Assembly (NCBI GenBank): GCA_026182355.1
Contig: JAPFBL010001929.1
Location: forward strand, 558,501 to 622,500
Length of the DNA stretch: 64,000 nt
Reading direction: 5' to 3'
From: Hermatobates lingyangjiaoensis
Taxonomy: Eukaryota > Arthropoda > Insecta > Hemiptera > Hermatobatidae
Made by a program: the position numbers and the translations under genes. Each line of letters opens with the position of its first letter. Position 1 is the first letter of the stretch. Shown piece by piece: positions 31,262 to 42,520 of this stretch. The notes under the pieces were generated by a model. It was not told where the DNA came from, did not search any database, and was given only the letters and a program-made list of their open reading frames with translations.

Positions 31262-31500
31262 AAAAAAAGTCACTAGGCCAGCACACTAGCTGATTTGAAC
31301 ACAAACCGTTATTTAGCTGCTTCCTCACTATAGAAAAATACCAAGGTAATTATGTACATTAAGTAAATAATGGAATATAATTACTTTTCATGTCATTGTA
31401 ATTAAATTCTGTATTGATGTAGCCCTGAAGATGTCTACAAATATAGACGAAACGTCGGCTTAAAGCTGTTGCATTATTGAAGCTAGACCAAACCTCGATT
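31262..31500 (+). repeat. family D PLE terminal unit, copy 1
   Basis: Shares over 200 bp with 34036-34275, from aaaaaaagtcactaggcc to agctagaccaaacctcgat. It carries the hammerhead-like motif at 31420-31462 (UAGCC, CUGAAGA, U, GUCUA/UAGAC, GAA, ACGU, C, GGCUU). Confidence 0.75.
31420..31462 (+). ncRNA. family D type I hammerhead ribozyme candidate
   Basis: Stem I AGCC/GGCU (4 bp), canonical CUGAAGA and GAAA, stem II of 5 bp, minimal stem III ACGU and cleavage nucleotide C, the preferred residue. One extra U precedes stem II. Confidence 0.6.
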
Positions 31501-31548
31501 ATTATCCCATTATTCTCATCGTATTGATTCTCAGTATTCTTATTATTA

Positions 31549-31590
31549 CCTGATGATGAATGTGGTACATTCAAAACATGTCGACTAGCA
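31549..31590 (+). ncRNA. family H hammerhead-like motif
   Basis: CUGAUGA, extra U, stem II GAAUG-UGGUA-CAUUC, AAA instead of GAA, stem III palindrome ACAUGU, C. G12 is mutated. A second family H unit is at 43751-43797. Confidence 0.45.
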
Positions 31591-31844
31591 TTATTGGTGA
31601 TAAGCTTTATAGTTTTAATGAAGAGACGAGGAAGAAATTGCCGAAACTTGAGAAATTATGTAAGAAACAGATACAAGCCAAATATGGGGCGTTATTTAAC
31701 AATATATTATAATAATTGAGTTGTATGCAGACGTTTCTAATTAAATTAAATTTTACATTAAATAAAAAAATTAATTTAAAATCTAGACTTGAAGAGTTAA
31801 TTTATGTATGGGATTATGAAGCAGGAATCACACAATAAATAATA

Positions 31845-31879
31845 TTATGTAAAACTGACAGCGGGCACGGATAGTCTAG
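31845..31879 (+). mobile_element. Helitron-like 3' terminus
   Basis: Ends GCGGGCACGGATAGTCTAG followed by T. The last 12 bases match the ends of the elements at 62239 and, inverted, 52375. Only the terminus is recognised, and the extent upstream is unknown. Confidence 0.3.
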
Positions 31880-31899
31880 TAGGATATTACAATGCTCTC

Positions 31900-33000
31900 C
31901 ACGGCTGTATTTTCCTCTGAGGTTTAATCACTTCTTCAGAATCATTCCTACCACATCTGTAACAATAATTAGTTAATACACGTTTCCAGTATTCAATTCA
32001 AATAGAGAGAGGTAATGGAGCGGTTATATTTTTAATTGTGTTTAACAGGATACGCTCTTTTTTTTACCCGACAGTGTTTTTTACTTCAACGATGTTGCAG
32101 ACAAGGAAAGTGTACCTCATTTGTTAATTAACGACCATTTTACTGATGAGAAATCAACTTTTTTTACATTTATTCTCTATTAGGGTTATTTTATTAGAGT
32201 AGAGATAACTAACGAGTCTTTAACATTTTGCAAATACAAGAATAAAGTTTTATATCTTTGTCAGTGAATAGTATAACAAAATTACACATTTTATTTTTCA
32301 ATGAATTACTATTTCTTTTTATATTTTGCTAAGTTTTCGTTTGTTGCAGTTCCTATGCATTTTAATGCTAATTTAAAAGAAAAAAACCAGGAATGGGTGT
32401 TTGATGAATGTTATTTGAAATGTGGGGAGTTGTTTGATGAAAGTTTTGCAAGCATACCCTGGACTGGGTAGTATTGCTGATACACGATGGTGACCTTGAC
32501 CGAGCAAGTTCAAAGACCTTTGTCAGTCTTCACTGATCTCTCTTATGAGAACTCATTAAGCCATGGTCAGCCTGCAGTACTCCCACCTCCTCAATAACTA
32601 GGCTTCTTCAACGTAATTCCTCTCAAATCTACTCAGTTTCAAAGCCAAATTGCTTCCTTGATTCTGACATTAGTTTCATTATCTTACCAACGACTAATTT
32701 TTGTCTATAATCAAAGTTAGGAAGGTCTTCAATATCCTTCTTTTGTTATATCTTGATAAGTTAAAATAAACTGTTGATTTCTTCTTTCTTATAATCATTA
32801 GGTTTAAACAACAGAGCATTGAAGGCAAATTGCAAGTAACTCAGTAATGGTGTCGGCAAAGTGTTATATTTTATAAAAAAAAAAACTACATCTAAATAAA
32901 TGTATTGAGAACAGCAAAAGCAAAACTTCATGTAAAAAACTTGTATTCTAAAAAAAATAATAAGTTCCAGACTGTTAAATTAGAGTAAATGAGTTGGCCC
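31900..33000. other. unique-looking DNA, nothing recognised
   Basis: A mixed-composition patch at 32430-32620 has no convincing frame. The rest is AT-rich. Confidence 0.4.
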
Positions 33001-33099
33001 TAGGGGTACAGATATATACTGTATACAGGTACAGGTATACTAGGTGTACCTGTATTTACTGTGCAATATAATAACGAACAATTTATTATGGTCAAGTAA

Positions 33100-33960
33100 T
33101 TTATTCACTCGGTAGAATGGTATAAATATCTGTTAGGTATAGTGTAGTATAATTACATTGCAGAATACTATAGTTCTATTGTGGTTCACAGTGCAATGAT
33201 AATGTAGAATAGTAAATTATTAGTAGGTGTATTATAATTATATTCTGACGTGCGTCATTTTACTTAGTGTAGTCTACCTGTACTGCAGTAGAGTATACTA
33301 CACTTTCATTAGTATAATTATACTGTGATGAAGGACAGTGACGTTATACATTGTCATTCGGTGTACCATAATCATATTGTGTTGTGTGTCATTATACTTT
33401 GTGTGCTCTATTCTATAATAGAGGACTATAACTACACTACACCGTAGTATAATTATTGTATAGTGATGCAGTACAATTATACTTTGGTATAACACACTGA
33501 TACTATGGTATACCATCATACTTTTTTCGGTGTTTAATTATATATAGTGTAGTGGATCTGTACAACTACATACACCTAGAATCTAATGTATTTTCTTCCT
33601 TTCCTATCGTTATACTGTTATATAACTGTTAGTTTATACCATTCCAGAACCTAATTATAATATAGCGCAGTATGTATATACCCGACGAAGTATAATAATA
33701 CTGTCATATAGTACAATTATAATGTGGTGTAGTGTGAATATATCATTGTACAATATATTTATACAATACTGCTTATCTTTAGACTTCCATATAACATAAT
33801 TATAGTGAAGTATAGTAACACTAATAACAATAACTATAATAATTGTTTTATAATTATTACTTGGTATATACTGTGCCGTTATACTATTGTGTTGGATCAG
33901 TATACTGTGGCTTATTATAGTATACTGTTGTATAAAATAATAGTGTATATACATAATAAA
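33100..33960. repeat. low-complexity region of repeated short palindromes
   Basis: Words such as TATAATTATACTGT and AGTATAATTATA recur in both orientations every 20-40 bp across about 850 bp. It is not a simple dinucleotide repeat and has no fixed period. Similar sequence resumes at 34780-34960 and 35230-35350. Short open frames here are artefacts. Confidence 0.6.
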
Positions 33961-34035
33961 ATAAAATAATAAATATATAACACTATTTTTCTTTTTTATC
34001 GAGGTTTCGTCTAGCTGTTTTCAGGGCAGTACAAA

Positions 34036-34290
34036 AAAAGTCACTAGGCCAGCACACTAGCTGATTTGAACACAAACCGTTATGTAGCTGCTTCCTCACT
34101 ATAGAAAAATACCAAGGTAATTATGTACATTAAGTAAATAATGGAATATAATTACTTTTCATGTCATTGTAATTAAATTCTGTATTGATGTAGCCCTGAA
34201 GATGTCTACAATTATAGACGAAACGTCGGCTTAAAGCTGTTGCATTATTGAAGCTAGACCAAACCTCGATAAAAAAGAAAAATAGTGTTA
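34036..34290 (+). repeat. family D PLE terminal unit, copy 2
   Basis: Nearly identical to 31262-31500 over more than 200 bp. A TA-rich tract follows at 34326. Confidence 0.75.
34191..34232 (+). ncRNA. family D type I hammerhead ribozyme candidate, best copy
   Basis: UAGCC pairs with GGCUU (4 bp plus), CUGAAGA, extra U, stem II GUCUA-CAAUUA-UAGAC, GAAA, minimal stem III ACGU, cleavage nucleotide C. All conserved positions are present. Confidence 0.62.
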
Positions 34291-34544
34291 AATATATGTG
34301 GTCGAGATAAGGAAAACATTCGAATAAATATATATACACTTTTAAATGCTTTCTTATCTCGACTACTTATACTGAATACTATTTTCCTTTATCAAGGTTT
34401 GGTCTAGCTTCAAACAAACCTTAAAGGTGTTGTATTGTTTGTAGCTAGTCCAAACCTTGATAAAAAAAAAATGAATAATAGTATAAATACTTTTACGATG
34501 AAAAAACGATCAAAACGGACAAATAAAGTTCAATGTAGGTAAAG

Positions 34545-34745
34545 AAACATAGAGTAATTAAAAAAACACACTTACAGTTTCTAATTTCTGTTCTACCCAT
34601 CATAAGGAGAGATAAGAGAGGTCTCTAACCACACCGGCAGCACCAGTGTGCGTTTGGATTCTCTCTTACTTCTTCTGATGACGCTTCATAAAAAAATTAG
34701 ACTGTAGGTGTGTGATTTTAATGTTTGTATGTTTTCTTATCTACA
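34545..34745. repeat. family E head-to-head pair, decayed
   Basis: The left side (acacttacagtttctaattt) and right side (aaattagactgtaggtgtgt) mirror each other. The plus motif at 34662-34708 keeps CUGAUGA but lost stem II and GAAA. Confidence 0.5.
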
Positions 34746-34959
34746 TTCAACTTTATATGTGTTTGTGTATATATTATTATGAGAATGTTGTAGCAGTTTA
34801 TTTATATCGTAACATAGTGTAATTTATATTGGAAATATAATTATTCTGTAGTTTAGTACAATCATACTGTAGTACATTATAATTACACTGCAGTCGTATA
34901 TTTAGTATTATGATTTAATATTGTTATACTGTATTGAGTATGTAGAAAAATCACAATAA

Positions 34960-35210
34960 TAAACACGTGGTGCAATCAATGAAGTTTAAACTACAATGGA
35001 AAAAGGAAAAGAATAGAAGTAAATGCTCTGAGGCCTTTCAATGTATGTCATCACAGAGTAAACAAAGTAAAAACTGAGAAGCTAACATAAAAGTTTTATG
35101 TTAACTTCTCAGTTTTTACTCTGTTTGTTCTCTGATGACATCCAGTGAATGGCCTTGGAGAATTTGTTTCTATTGTTTTCCTTTTTTCATTGTGGTTTAA
35201 AGTTCATTGT
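34960..35210. repeat. palindrome: two family B hammerhead units head to head
   Basis: The arms meet near 35090 (taacataaaagttttatgtta). Minus motif 35025-35059: GUGAUGA (C3 to G), GAAA, AGGCCU, C. Plus motif 35128-35162: CUGAUGA, then GAAU, with AUGGCCUU. Both are damaged at one or more core bases. Confidence 0.75.
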
Positions 35211-35353
35211 ATTGAGTATATTTAAATTTTTTTATTATAAGATTATAATGTGATGAAATATAATTATATTGTGGTGATGTATGTTATGCCGTGGTCTAAA
35301 GTAATAATAAGTGAATATAATAACAATATAGTATAAAATATTTTATAATAATA

Positions 35354-35649
35354 CTAGTCACTGGGCTACCCTGGCTCCATGCCATTACTTTATTACTAAT
35401 GTTTATATTTCGAAAATTTTAAATAAAAAGTAATTTTTTTTTGTTATATTTATATACAATATATTTGCAGTACTGTCATCGGCAAGCACGCAAGCCATTG
35501 GCTAGTTTAATTCAAATTTTTGGAATTAAATAATAATTGTCTTTTATTTAACATTATTCAGGTAATAAATAAAATATATTATAATTTCAGGTCTCTATCT
35601 CCACGGAAAATGGATGAACAAACAAACTGATTAACTTTATGTTTATAGA
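35354..35649 (-). mobile_element. short Helitron-like element
   Basis: Minus strand: starts TCTATAAACATAAAG after an A and ends CTAG before a T, as expected of Helitrons inserting between A and T. The 5' part (ccgtggagatagagacc region, 35585-35649) matches the 5' part of 52375-53389, and the 3' part matches a single internal unit of that element. No hairpin is evident before CTAG. Non-autonomous. Confidence 0.45.
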
Positions 35650-35654
35650 TAATA

Positions 35655-35930
35655 ATACTAATAATAAGGGCAATGATACAAGCGAAGGCTTCTCGGTCCT
35701 GTACGACTGCTGGCATAGAAAGCCGCAAGTGCAGGAGGTCCGGTTGTTGGACGCAAAGCAGAGGTGCCCGTCCTTGGATCCTTCTGCCGGTCACCGTTTG
35801 ACGTCACACCGGCCAGGGGGTGCCTGGTGGGGAATTGGCTGGGTTCACACCCCGGCTCTTACCAGCCAAGGTCTTTCGATGGAACCAAAACATCCCCAAG
35901 GTAACCAAGCGATAATGAACTCTCCGCATA
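35655..35930. other. GC-rich island of unknown nature
   Basis: The GC-richest stretch in the window. Both strands have open frames of 70-110 residues without recognisable domains. It abuts the Helitron-like element at 35649. It could be captured exon sequence, an old retrocopy or an unrecognised SINE (ggttcacacccc is weakly B-box-like). Confidence 0.35.
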
Positions 35931-36158
35931 CTATTATCAAATCACCAATGATTCTCATAATAAGATTTATTTTAAATTAAAAAAAAAAAGGAATACTTAA
36001 CTCAATTTTGTATCAGATAACAAAAAATAGAAAAGGTATAATAGTTTAATTAAAAAATTAGTCACTTAAATCTTTCATAATTTCAAATGTTTATTTATTT
36101 GACTTATATATTGAGCATATGCATACATCTGCATTCCATAGACATATAAATAAGTATA

Positions 36159-37073
36159 CGAGGTGTATAAATAAAGTAGTGAGACTGGCAACGTCGCTTT
36201 CGATCTGGCAACGCTGGAGACGCGTGGCCTTGAGTAGCGTCAGGTGCACGTGTGATGCGCCTCCAGTATGAATCTGAACTCGCCACAGTCATTTGTTTGT
36301 CCGTAGCATTGGTTTTCGTGAAATGGTTTTTTCTTGAGCGTTTTAAAAATGAGTGACCTCAAAGTTGAGCAGCGGTGTGCAATCAAATTTTGCTTCAGAC
36401 TTGGACATAATGCAACCGAAACTTTTGAAAAACTTCAGGAGGCCTATGGAGAACGTGTTTTATCAAGGGCACAGGTTTTTCGGTGGTTTAAGGAATTTTC
36501 AGAAGGAAGAGAGTCGATTAAAGATGAACCACGAAGCGGAAGGCCTTCAAGTGCAAACACCGATGAAAATGTCAACAGAGTACGGAACCTTGTGCGTTCA
36601 GATCGACGCTTGACAGTCAGAATGATCGGGGTCCTTGAAAGACTTCGAAAAAGAGTCCTTCGTGTGCGGCCAAACATCAAAGACAAGTGGGTGTTGCATC
36701 ACGACAACGCGCCCTGTCACACTGCCATCTCAATAAACGAGTTTTTGGCCAGTAAAAACATTCCTGTTGCTCCTCAGCCTCCTTATTCACCAGACTTGAG
36801 TCTTTATCACTTTTTCCTCTTCCCGAGATTGAAAAATCACCTCAAGGGAACTCATTTCGGGACACTACAAAACATACAAACTGCTGTAACCGACCAGCTG
36901 AAGGCCATTCCAGAATCCGAGTTCCAGCAATGCTACAATGATTGGAAGGACCGTCTCCAGCGCTGTGTGGCTTCCGAAGGGAACTATTTTGAAGGTGACA
37001 ATATCACATTGTAATTATATTTGAATAGAAAATTTAAAAAAAATCAGTCTCACTACTTTATTTACACACCTCG
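36159..37073 (+). mobile_element. mariner element, internally deleted, copy 2
   Basis: TA target duplication at 36157-36158 and 37074-37075, terminal inverted repeats of about 28 bp with one mismatch, 915 bp long. Nearly identical to the inverted copy at 13557-14460, so both descend recently from one already-deleted parent that was moved in trans. Confidence 0.93.
36334..37014 (+). pseudogene. mariner transposase deletion derivative, single open frame, 226 aa
   Basis: Residues 6-100 form the two helix-turn-helix DNA-binding subdomains, with VFRWFKEF and GRPSS. Residues from about 111 form the C-terminal catalytic part, with WVLHHDNAPCHTA (second Asp) and YSPDLSLYHFFLF. Counting 35 residues from the second Asp, the DD34D site for the third Asp is His. 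The block carrying the first catalytic Asp is deleted (about 120 aa of the usual 345). Unlike copy 1 the frame is intact across the scar, so a DNA-binding, catalytically dead protein could be made. A full-length parent is not in the window. Confidence 0.9.
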
Positions 37074-37194
37074 TATGATTTTCTTCTAAACAATTTTCCT
37101 TAAGCTCACCGTAGTGTTGGCATTCACTATCTTTTGACTGATATCATCAGACACTCGGTCTCTTGGATTCATCATCACGTTTTTTTTTGTATTA

Positions 37195-37300
37195 TGAAAA
37201 CGTGATGATAAATCCAATACAATGAAAATTTTATTTTGAAATTCATGAATTATGTAAGCATCATTGGTATAAGTTATCTACTAACCCTCCCTATGTGTAA
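37195..37300 (+). repeat. left direct repeat flanking the minisatellite region
   Basis: gaaaacgtgatgataaatcc through ataagttatctactaaccct recurs with changes at about 39052-39170 in the same orientation. The pair brackets the 31 bp array. Confidence 0.65.
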
Positions 37301-37549
37301 TCTACAATCCTTTTCACGGATCATTAATTTAAAATCATTTATTTTAAAACTAAGTAAAATAACACCAGTTTATGGTTTTTTCTTAGAATCTTTAATTCTT
37401 CTTTACACTTCCACACAAAACATAATTAATTCCAATACCTTTAACATTGCTCACATTTTTTTTAAAGATAAAAATAGGAATTTCATTATAATTAACTCAT
37501 AGTATACATTTAGTATGGGTCATGATTTAATAGGGTAACCAGTTTATGA

Positions 37550-37750
37550 CTCGTGAAAGTCAAATGAAAACTCTATTAGTTTGTTAGAAGTTGATAAAAC
37601 ATTCCAAATGGTATATTTGATCAAGAAAATCGTATACATATATTAAAACTTGATGGAATAGTATAGTCGTATATTTGAATCGAAACGTATTAGTATATAC
37701 ATATGGAATGAATGTTTGGCATTAGATCACATATTTTAACAAACATACAG
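37550..37750 (+). repeat. diverged edge of the 31 bp array
   Basis: Spaced words (cgtatatttgaatcgaaacg, ggcattagatcacatatttt) are degenerate versions of the array unit, interrupted at about 37755 by a SINE and continuing at 38007. Confidence 0.55.
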
Positions 37751-37754
37751 TTAG

Positions 37755-38006
37755 ATTAACCACTCTGGCCCTCGATCTATATAGGCAGGAGAGGAATAAA
37801 AACTGAGCAAATCATCTCCAGGAGAAAACGTTAAGCCTGTACCTTATCAAGTTCTCATCAAAGACGCCAACACTAAATACACTTGAGTTAAGCAAAATTT
37901 AGTACCTGCCTAAATTTATGAATTTTCACTTGTAATATCACAAAAGTTAATCTTTGGCCTATGTGTAGTCTCTTGAGGGAATGTCGCTGCATCCTAACCT
38001 AACCTA
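37755..38006 (+). mobile_element. SINE inserted in the minisatellite edge, 5' truncated
   Basis: Begins within the tRNA-like part (aaccactctggccctcg), then the body (aacgttaagcctgtac, gagttaagcaaaatttagta) and ends atcctaacctaacct. Array-like sequence continues on both sides, so the SINE is younger than the array edge. Confidence 0.75.
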
Positions 38007-38136
38007 GATCTTATATTCGAATGAAAACTTCAATGATAGACCATATATTAGTATAAAACCTTTATAATGCTCACATATTAGTTAGTTAGATCACATATTA
38101 GAACAAAAATGTTGTTTTTGTCATATATTCGAAGGA

Positions 38137-39028
38137 AATCTTGATATTAGGTCTCATATTGAAATAAAACTTGACATTAGGTCTCATATTGGAAGGAAAT
38201 CTTGACATTAGGTCTCTTATTGAAATGAAAACTTGACATTAGGTCTCATATTGAAATGAAAACTTGACATTAGGTCTCATATTGAAATGAAAACTTGATA
38301 TTAGGTCTCATATTGAAATGAAAACTTGACATTAGGTCCCATATTGAAATGAAAACTTGACATTAGGTCCCATATTGAAATGAAAACTTGACATTGGTTA
38401 TCAAATTCAAATGAAAACTGGACATTAGGTCTCATATTGAAATGAAAACTTGACATTAGGTCCCATATTGAAATGAAAACTTGACATTGGTTATCAAATT
38501 CAAATGAAAACTGGACATTAGGTCTCATATTGAAATGAAAACTTGATATTAGGTCTCATATTGAAATGAAAACTTGACATTAGGTCCCATATTGAAATGA
38601 AAACTTGACATTAGGTCCCATATTGAAATGAAAACTTGACATTGGTTATCAAATTCAAATGAAAACTGGACATTAGGTCTCATATTGAAATGAAAACTAG
38701 ACACTAGGTCTCATATTGAAATGAAAACTTGACATTAGGTCCCATATTGAAATGAAAACTTGACATTGGTTATCAAATTCAAATGAAAACTGGACATTAG
38801 GTCTCATATTGAAATGAAAACTAGACACTAGGTCTCATATTGAAATGAAAACTTGACATTAGGTCCCATATTGAAATGAAAACTTGACAATTGGTTATCT
38901 TGACTTGACATTGGTTATCAAATTCAAATGAAAACTGGACATTAGGTCTCATATTGAAATGAAAACTTGTTAATAGATCTCATATTGAAATGAAAACTTG
39001 ATAGTAGGTCTCATATTGAAATAAAACC
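38137..39028 (+). repeat. 31 bp minisatellite with higher-order structure
   Basis: The unit is ggtctcatattgaaatg followed by aaaacttgacatta. Three variants alternate: ggtctcat, ggtcccat and ggttatcaaattcaaatg with aaaactggacatta. The third type recurs at about 38395, 38487, 38643, 38768 and 38914, giving a higher-order repeat of three to five units. Roughly 28 units in total. Open frames across it are artefacts of the period. Confidence 0.92.
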
Positions 39029-39051
39029 CTGTCGTTTGATCGCTTAATTTT

Positions 39052-39240
39052 ACGAAAACGTCATGATAAAACCAATCCAATAGAATGAACATTTTATTTT
39101 GAAAGGTATGATTACATAAGTATAATTGGTATAAGTAATTAGTATAACATAAGTTATTTACTAACCCTTCCAATCTCTAACTACTGACGTAAATCTCTTG
39201 AGGAAGCTAAATGCTGGAAACGCGTTTAATTTAATAAAAA
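39052..39240 (+). repeat. right direct repeat and hammerhead-like remnant
   Basis: 39052-39170 matches 37195-37300. Just after it, 39190-39230 reads UUGAGGA, A, GC..GCUG, GAA, ACGCGU, U, a decayed family C-type motif, then an A-rich tail. Confidence 0.5.
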
Positions 39241-39249
39241 AAAAAATTA

Positions 39250-40660
39250 TTTGTTGAGACATTAATTTATAGCTTTCTAAATATGTCTCTAATTAATAAA
39301 ATAAATGATTATTTAACAATAGAAGAAAAATAAAAGAAAAAAAATGATAACTTTTCTTATGGTGTATTATGTTTTACTTATCATCATATTTTATATGTTG
39401 GGAATAACTCGTTTATCGCTGGTATTTAGTGAACATATCAAACTCAATGCACCTATACAGGCCCTTATGATCCCTTCAAAGGAACTAAAGTTAACATGAA
39501 ATGGTCTTCCTACAATAGTTAACTTCAAATAAATTTGGTTTGTTAATTTTTGGAAGTAGATCACATACATGTTTGAAATAAAGTAGTAATTGTGTTTGGT
39601 TATTGAGAGGTTATAGTCTTATTGTTTAAATTTTTGAAATAAATTCAGAGTTTGGTTACAATCCGGGATTACTAGTAAATATTAAGAATATGGTGTCTCT
39701 TTATTGAAATATGATTACAGGATTTGCTAGGAGAACCAACAATGCAATACCTTTTGGTAGAATGAACAGAGTGAAATAATTACAGAAAATACCTACTAAT
39801 GTCTGAACAGTATACACGGAAACAATTAGAAGAGGTTTAAACACATGACTGGAGTTGCTCAATAGTAGAAACCCGTTATCAAGGGTATGTAATATGCAGT
39901 TTTAGCTCCGGTAGAAAATGATCCAGGTGAAGGATTTTGCTGAGTACAACTTGGATTGTTTATTGGTCTTGTTGTGAGTAAACTATCGTAAACAACAAAT
40001 ACAATTAACAGAGTCTGTTATGCTAAACTTATTTAAAACTATGAATCTATTGAATGAACAGGATGTCGATAAATCTGGCTGCATAAGCGGCTTGAGGATT
40101 TTATTTATTAATATCACGCTTTCTCTTTGGAATAAAGATGGCATTGTTTAAAGAAAAAAGAATAAAAAATCGTACTCTTAAGTGTGGGTGGAAGAATGGT
40201 CTCATCGTAAAACTGCAGAAAAATGTAACCTTCGACACTCTTATCGACCAGCTATTTGTTTTACTGTCTTTGGCTTTAGAAATCTGAAGCGGTAATAAAG
40301 CAAATAAGTTACCATTTAAATATCAAAGATAACATTCTTCCACAATTTTGCCATGAGACCATCCTTAAAGGCCATTCAAGAGTGCGATGTCAATTGATTC
40401 TTCTTTAGACAGTATCAACTTCCTTATAAGGAGAAAAACTAAGATACATAAAATAGTAAAACTTGTATTACTCTCTGAAAGTATCCCACTTTCTCAGGAG
40501 TATATTATTAACTAGATGTTAGTCATGGTTTGAAGTTCATATGAAAAGGCATATGAACTTTAGTGACTTCATTGTAAGATTAGCCCAAAAAGCCTATTCT
40601 AAGACCACAAATGGCGTTAGTGGTAATTAGATTTAGGTTTCATCTGATCTCAGGCCTTAC
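39250..40660. other. unique-looking DNA, nothing recognised
   Basis: Less AT-rich than average at 39800-40500, but no convincing exon, frame or repeat. Confidence 0.4.
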
Positions 40661-40671
40661 TCTTTCTTCCC

Positions 40672-40674
40672 ACT

Positions 40675-40706
<32 letters not shown>

Positions 40707-40755
40707 TTCTCTATATCTGTCCCTATCTCTCTCTTTCTTAAAGAGAGAAAGTGAG
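40672..40755. repeat. (CT)n / (GA)n low complexity
   Basis: CT-rich run followed by a short GA-rich run on the same strand, forming a weak inverted repeat. Confidence 0.85.
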
Positions 40756-40859
40756 AATCAATGTAAGGGCAAAGGTAAAACAAGAGAAAAAAAATTGGAA
40801 AGTTAATAAGAGAGACTAGAGTCATAAGAGGGAGAAATAGTGAAACATTAAGAATTTTG

Positions 40860-42510
40860 AAACCACAGACTTTTTTTAATTAAAAAATTTAAACCACTAA
40901 CTTTTTTGCCGGCTTATTACCCATCCCTTTTATATAACTGAGATAAACATACTTTTATGTATGTTTATCTACCACAGATGTAGAGTCTTTAACAGAAAAT
41001 AGGTATAGAGATGGCACATTTACTGAAACAACTACAATTCTATATTGATAAAAGTATTCATCGTGAAATAGAAACAAAATTTATCGATACGATAAATATA
41101 TAGATACATTCCTATAGTTATAAACAAAGGCAAAGTTAGAGAGAATCATGAGTGAAAAGATAGAGAAAGAATGAAACAATTCATTATTTTTGATAAGATA
41201 TAGGTGTAAATTCAACATTCAAGGTAAGTACTTCCCATTTAAGTTGTACTGGAAGTAGTGTCAAGCATTCTAAAGAAGATTTATGTTATACAAAGGTTGA
41301 ACAAGTGTTGTCACGTCTGAACTGGTTTCATTACATGTGCCTCGTGTTTCTCTGGAATCTTCTTCCTCACAATGATCTCTTCCAATCATTGATTTCCTAA
41401 AAAAAAACCTCTTCACTATTCCTAGTGCTGCTCAGTCTACAGTAGAATCTAATTGCATATTATAATGTCTATTATCCAAGTACATTCAACACATGACCTC
41501 GGGACTCCCTTACCAGCTTCACGGAAGTCTTACCTAAACACTATTCTTAACCGAGAATTTGCGTCTATAAAGTAAACTAATTGAGCAATAATCGAGCAAT
41601 AAAAGCGATTTCCTTAAACCAATTACTGATTTTTTACATTGATAAAGAAAGAGATGAATATAACTTTTCTATAATTGTTGTATAAGGTTATTGAGGTTAT
41701 GAGATTAGGAGGTGATATTTTAATATGTAACACAAATAGATTGAAGGAACAATAATGATGACGGGGTCATTAGTAGCCAGTATTTCTTCAAATAGATATA
41801 GCAATCAGAAAGTTATACAGAATTAAATTATGGCTATTATCACCTCAATAACTTCATACAAATGAAATCATAATTATGTAAACCAGTAACCTTCTCATTG
41901 GTTACAAACATTCAATATCTTCAAATATAACTCTTGAAAATGTTGAAGGTCCGACACTGGTCAAGCACAATTGACAGTGTGCAAAGAAAAAAAGCTTTAA
42001 ATAAGTATGATTAACCGGTGGACGATCACAGAAATATACAAGGTTAGGCTTTTTTAACTAATTAAGATAATATTGAGAAATGTTTTACAAGACAAGAACA
42101 TCTTCTTCGGTTAACTCTTTCGATGGACTGACCAGTTTCATGCTATGCTGCTTGGAGTAACCATGTCCGGACTTACTAAAGTTTCCTCTCGAGTGTCAAC
42201 TTGTAAAACTATGAAATGAAAGAGGTATCGAGGGCGATATCCTCTTGGATACCACTGTCTGTGGTGTGGTATGATATATGATATAACTGTGATGTTAATA
42301 TAATATATGAACTATCTTCAAGGTACGTGATAAGGAAATTCATATTATGCAGAGAGATTTACAGTTTCTGGTCATGATACGAAAATGGTTTTGCTGATAT
42401 TATGGAGGTGGTTCTAGATGTACTAAGGATCTCTGGCTATCCTAAAGGTACATGATAGAAAAACTGTTATGCTGATATTATTCAGGTTAACAATCTGTCT
42501 GTATAGACAT
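40860..42510. other. unique-looking DNA, nothing recognised
   Basis: No supported gene. A donor-like GGTAAGT at about 41223 has no partnering open exon. Confidence 0.4.
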
Positions 42511-42520
42511 TCCTGCTCCG

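Noticed and set aside
37135..37165. CUGAUGAU on the minus strand as a ribozyme core
   Set aside because: No closing stem II and no GAAA at the expected distance.
38301..38528. 75-residue repetitive open frame (FHFNMRPNVQFSF type)
   Set aside because: Translation of the 31 bp minisatellite; the apparent protein repeat is a by-product of the DNA period.
38137..39028. CRISPR-like array of regularly spaced repeats
   Set aside because: Units are contiguous tandem copies without unique spacers, and the genome is eukaryotic.
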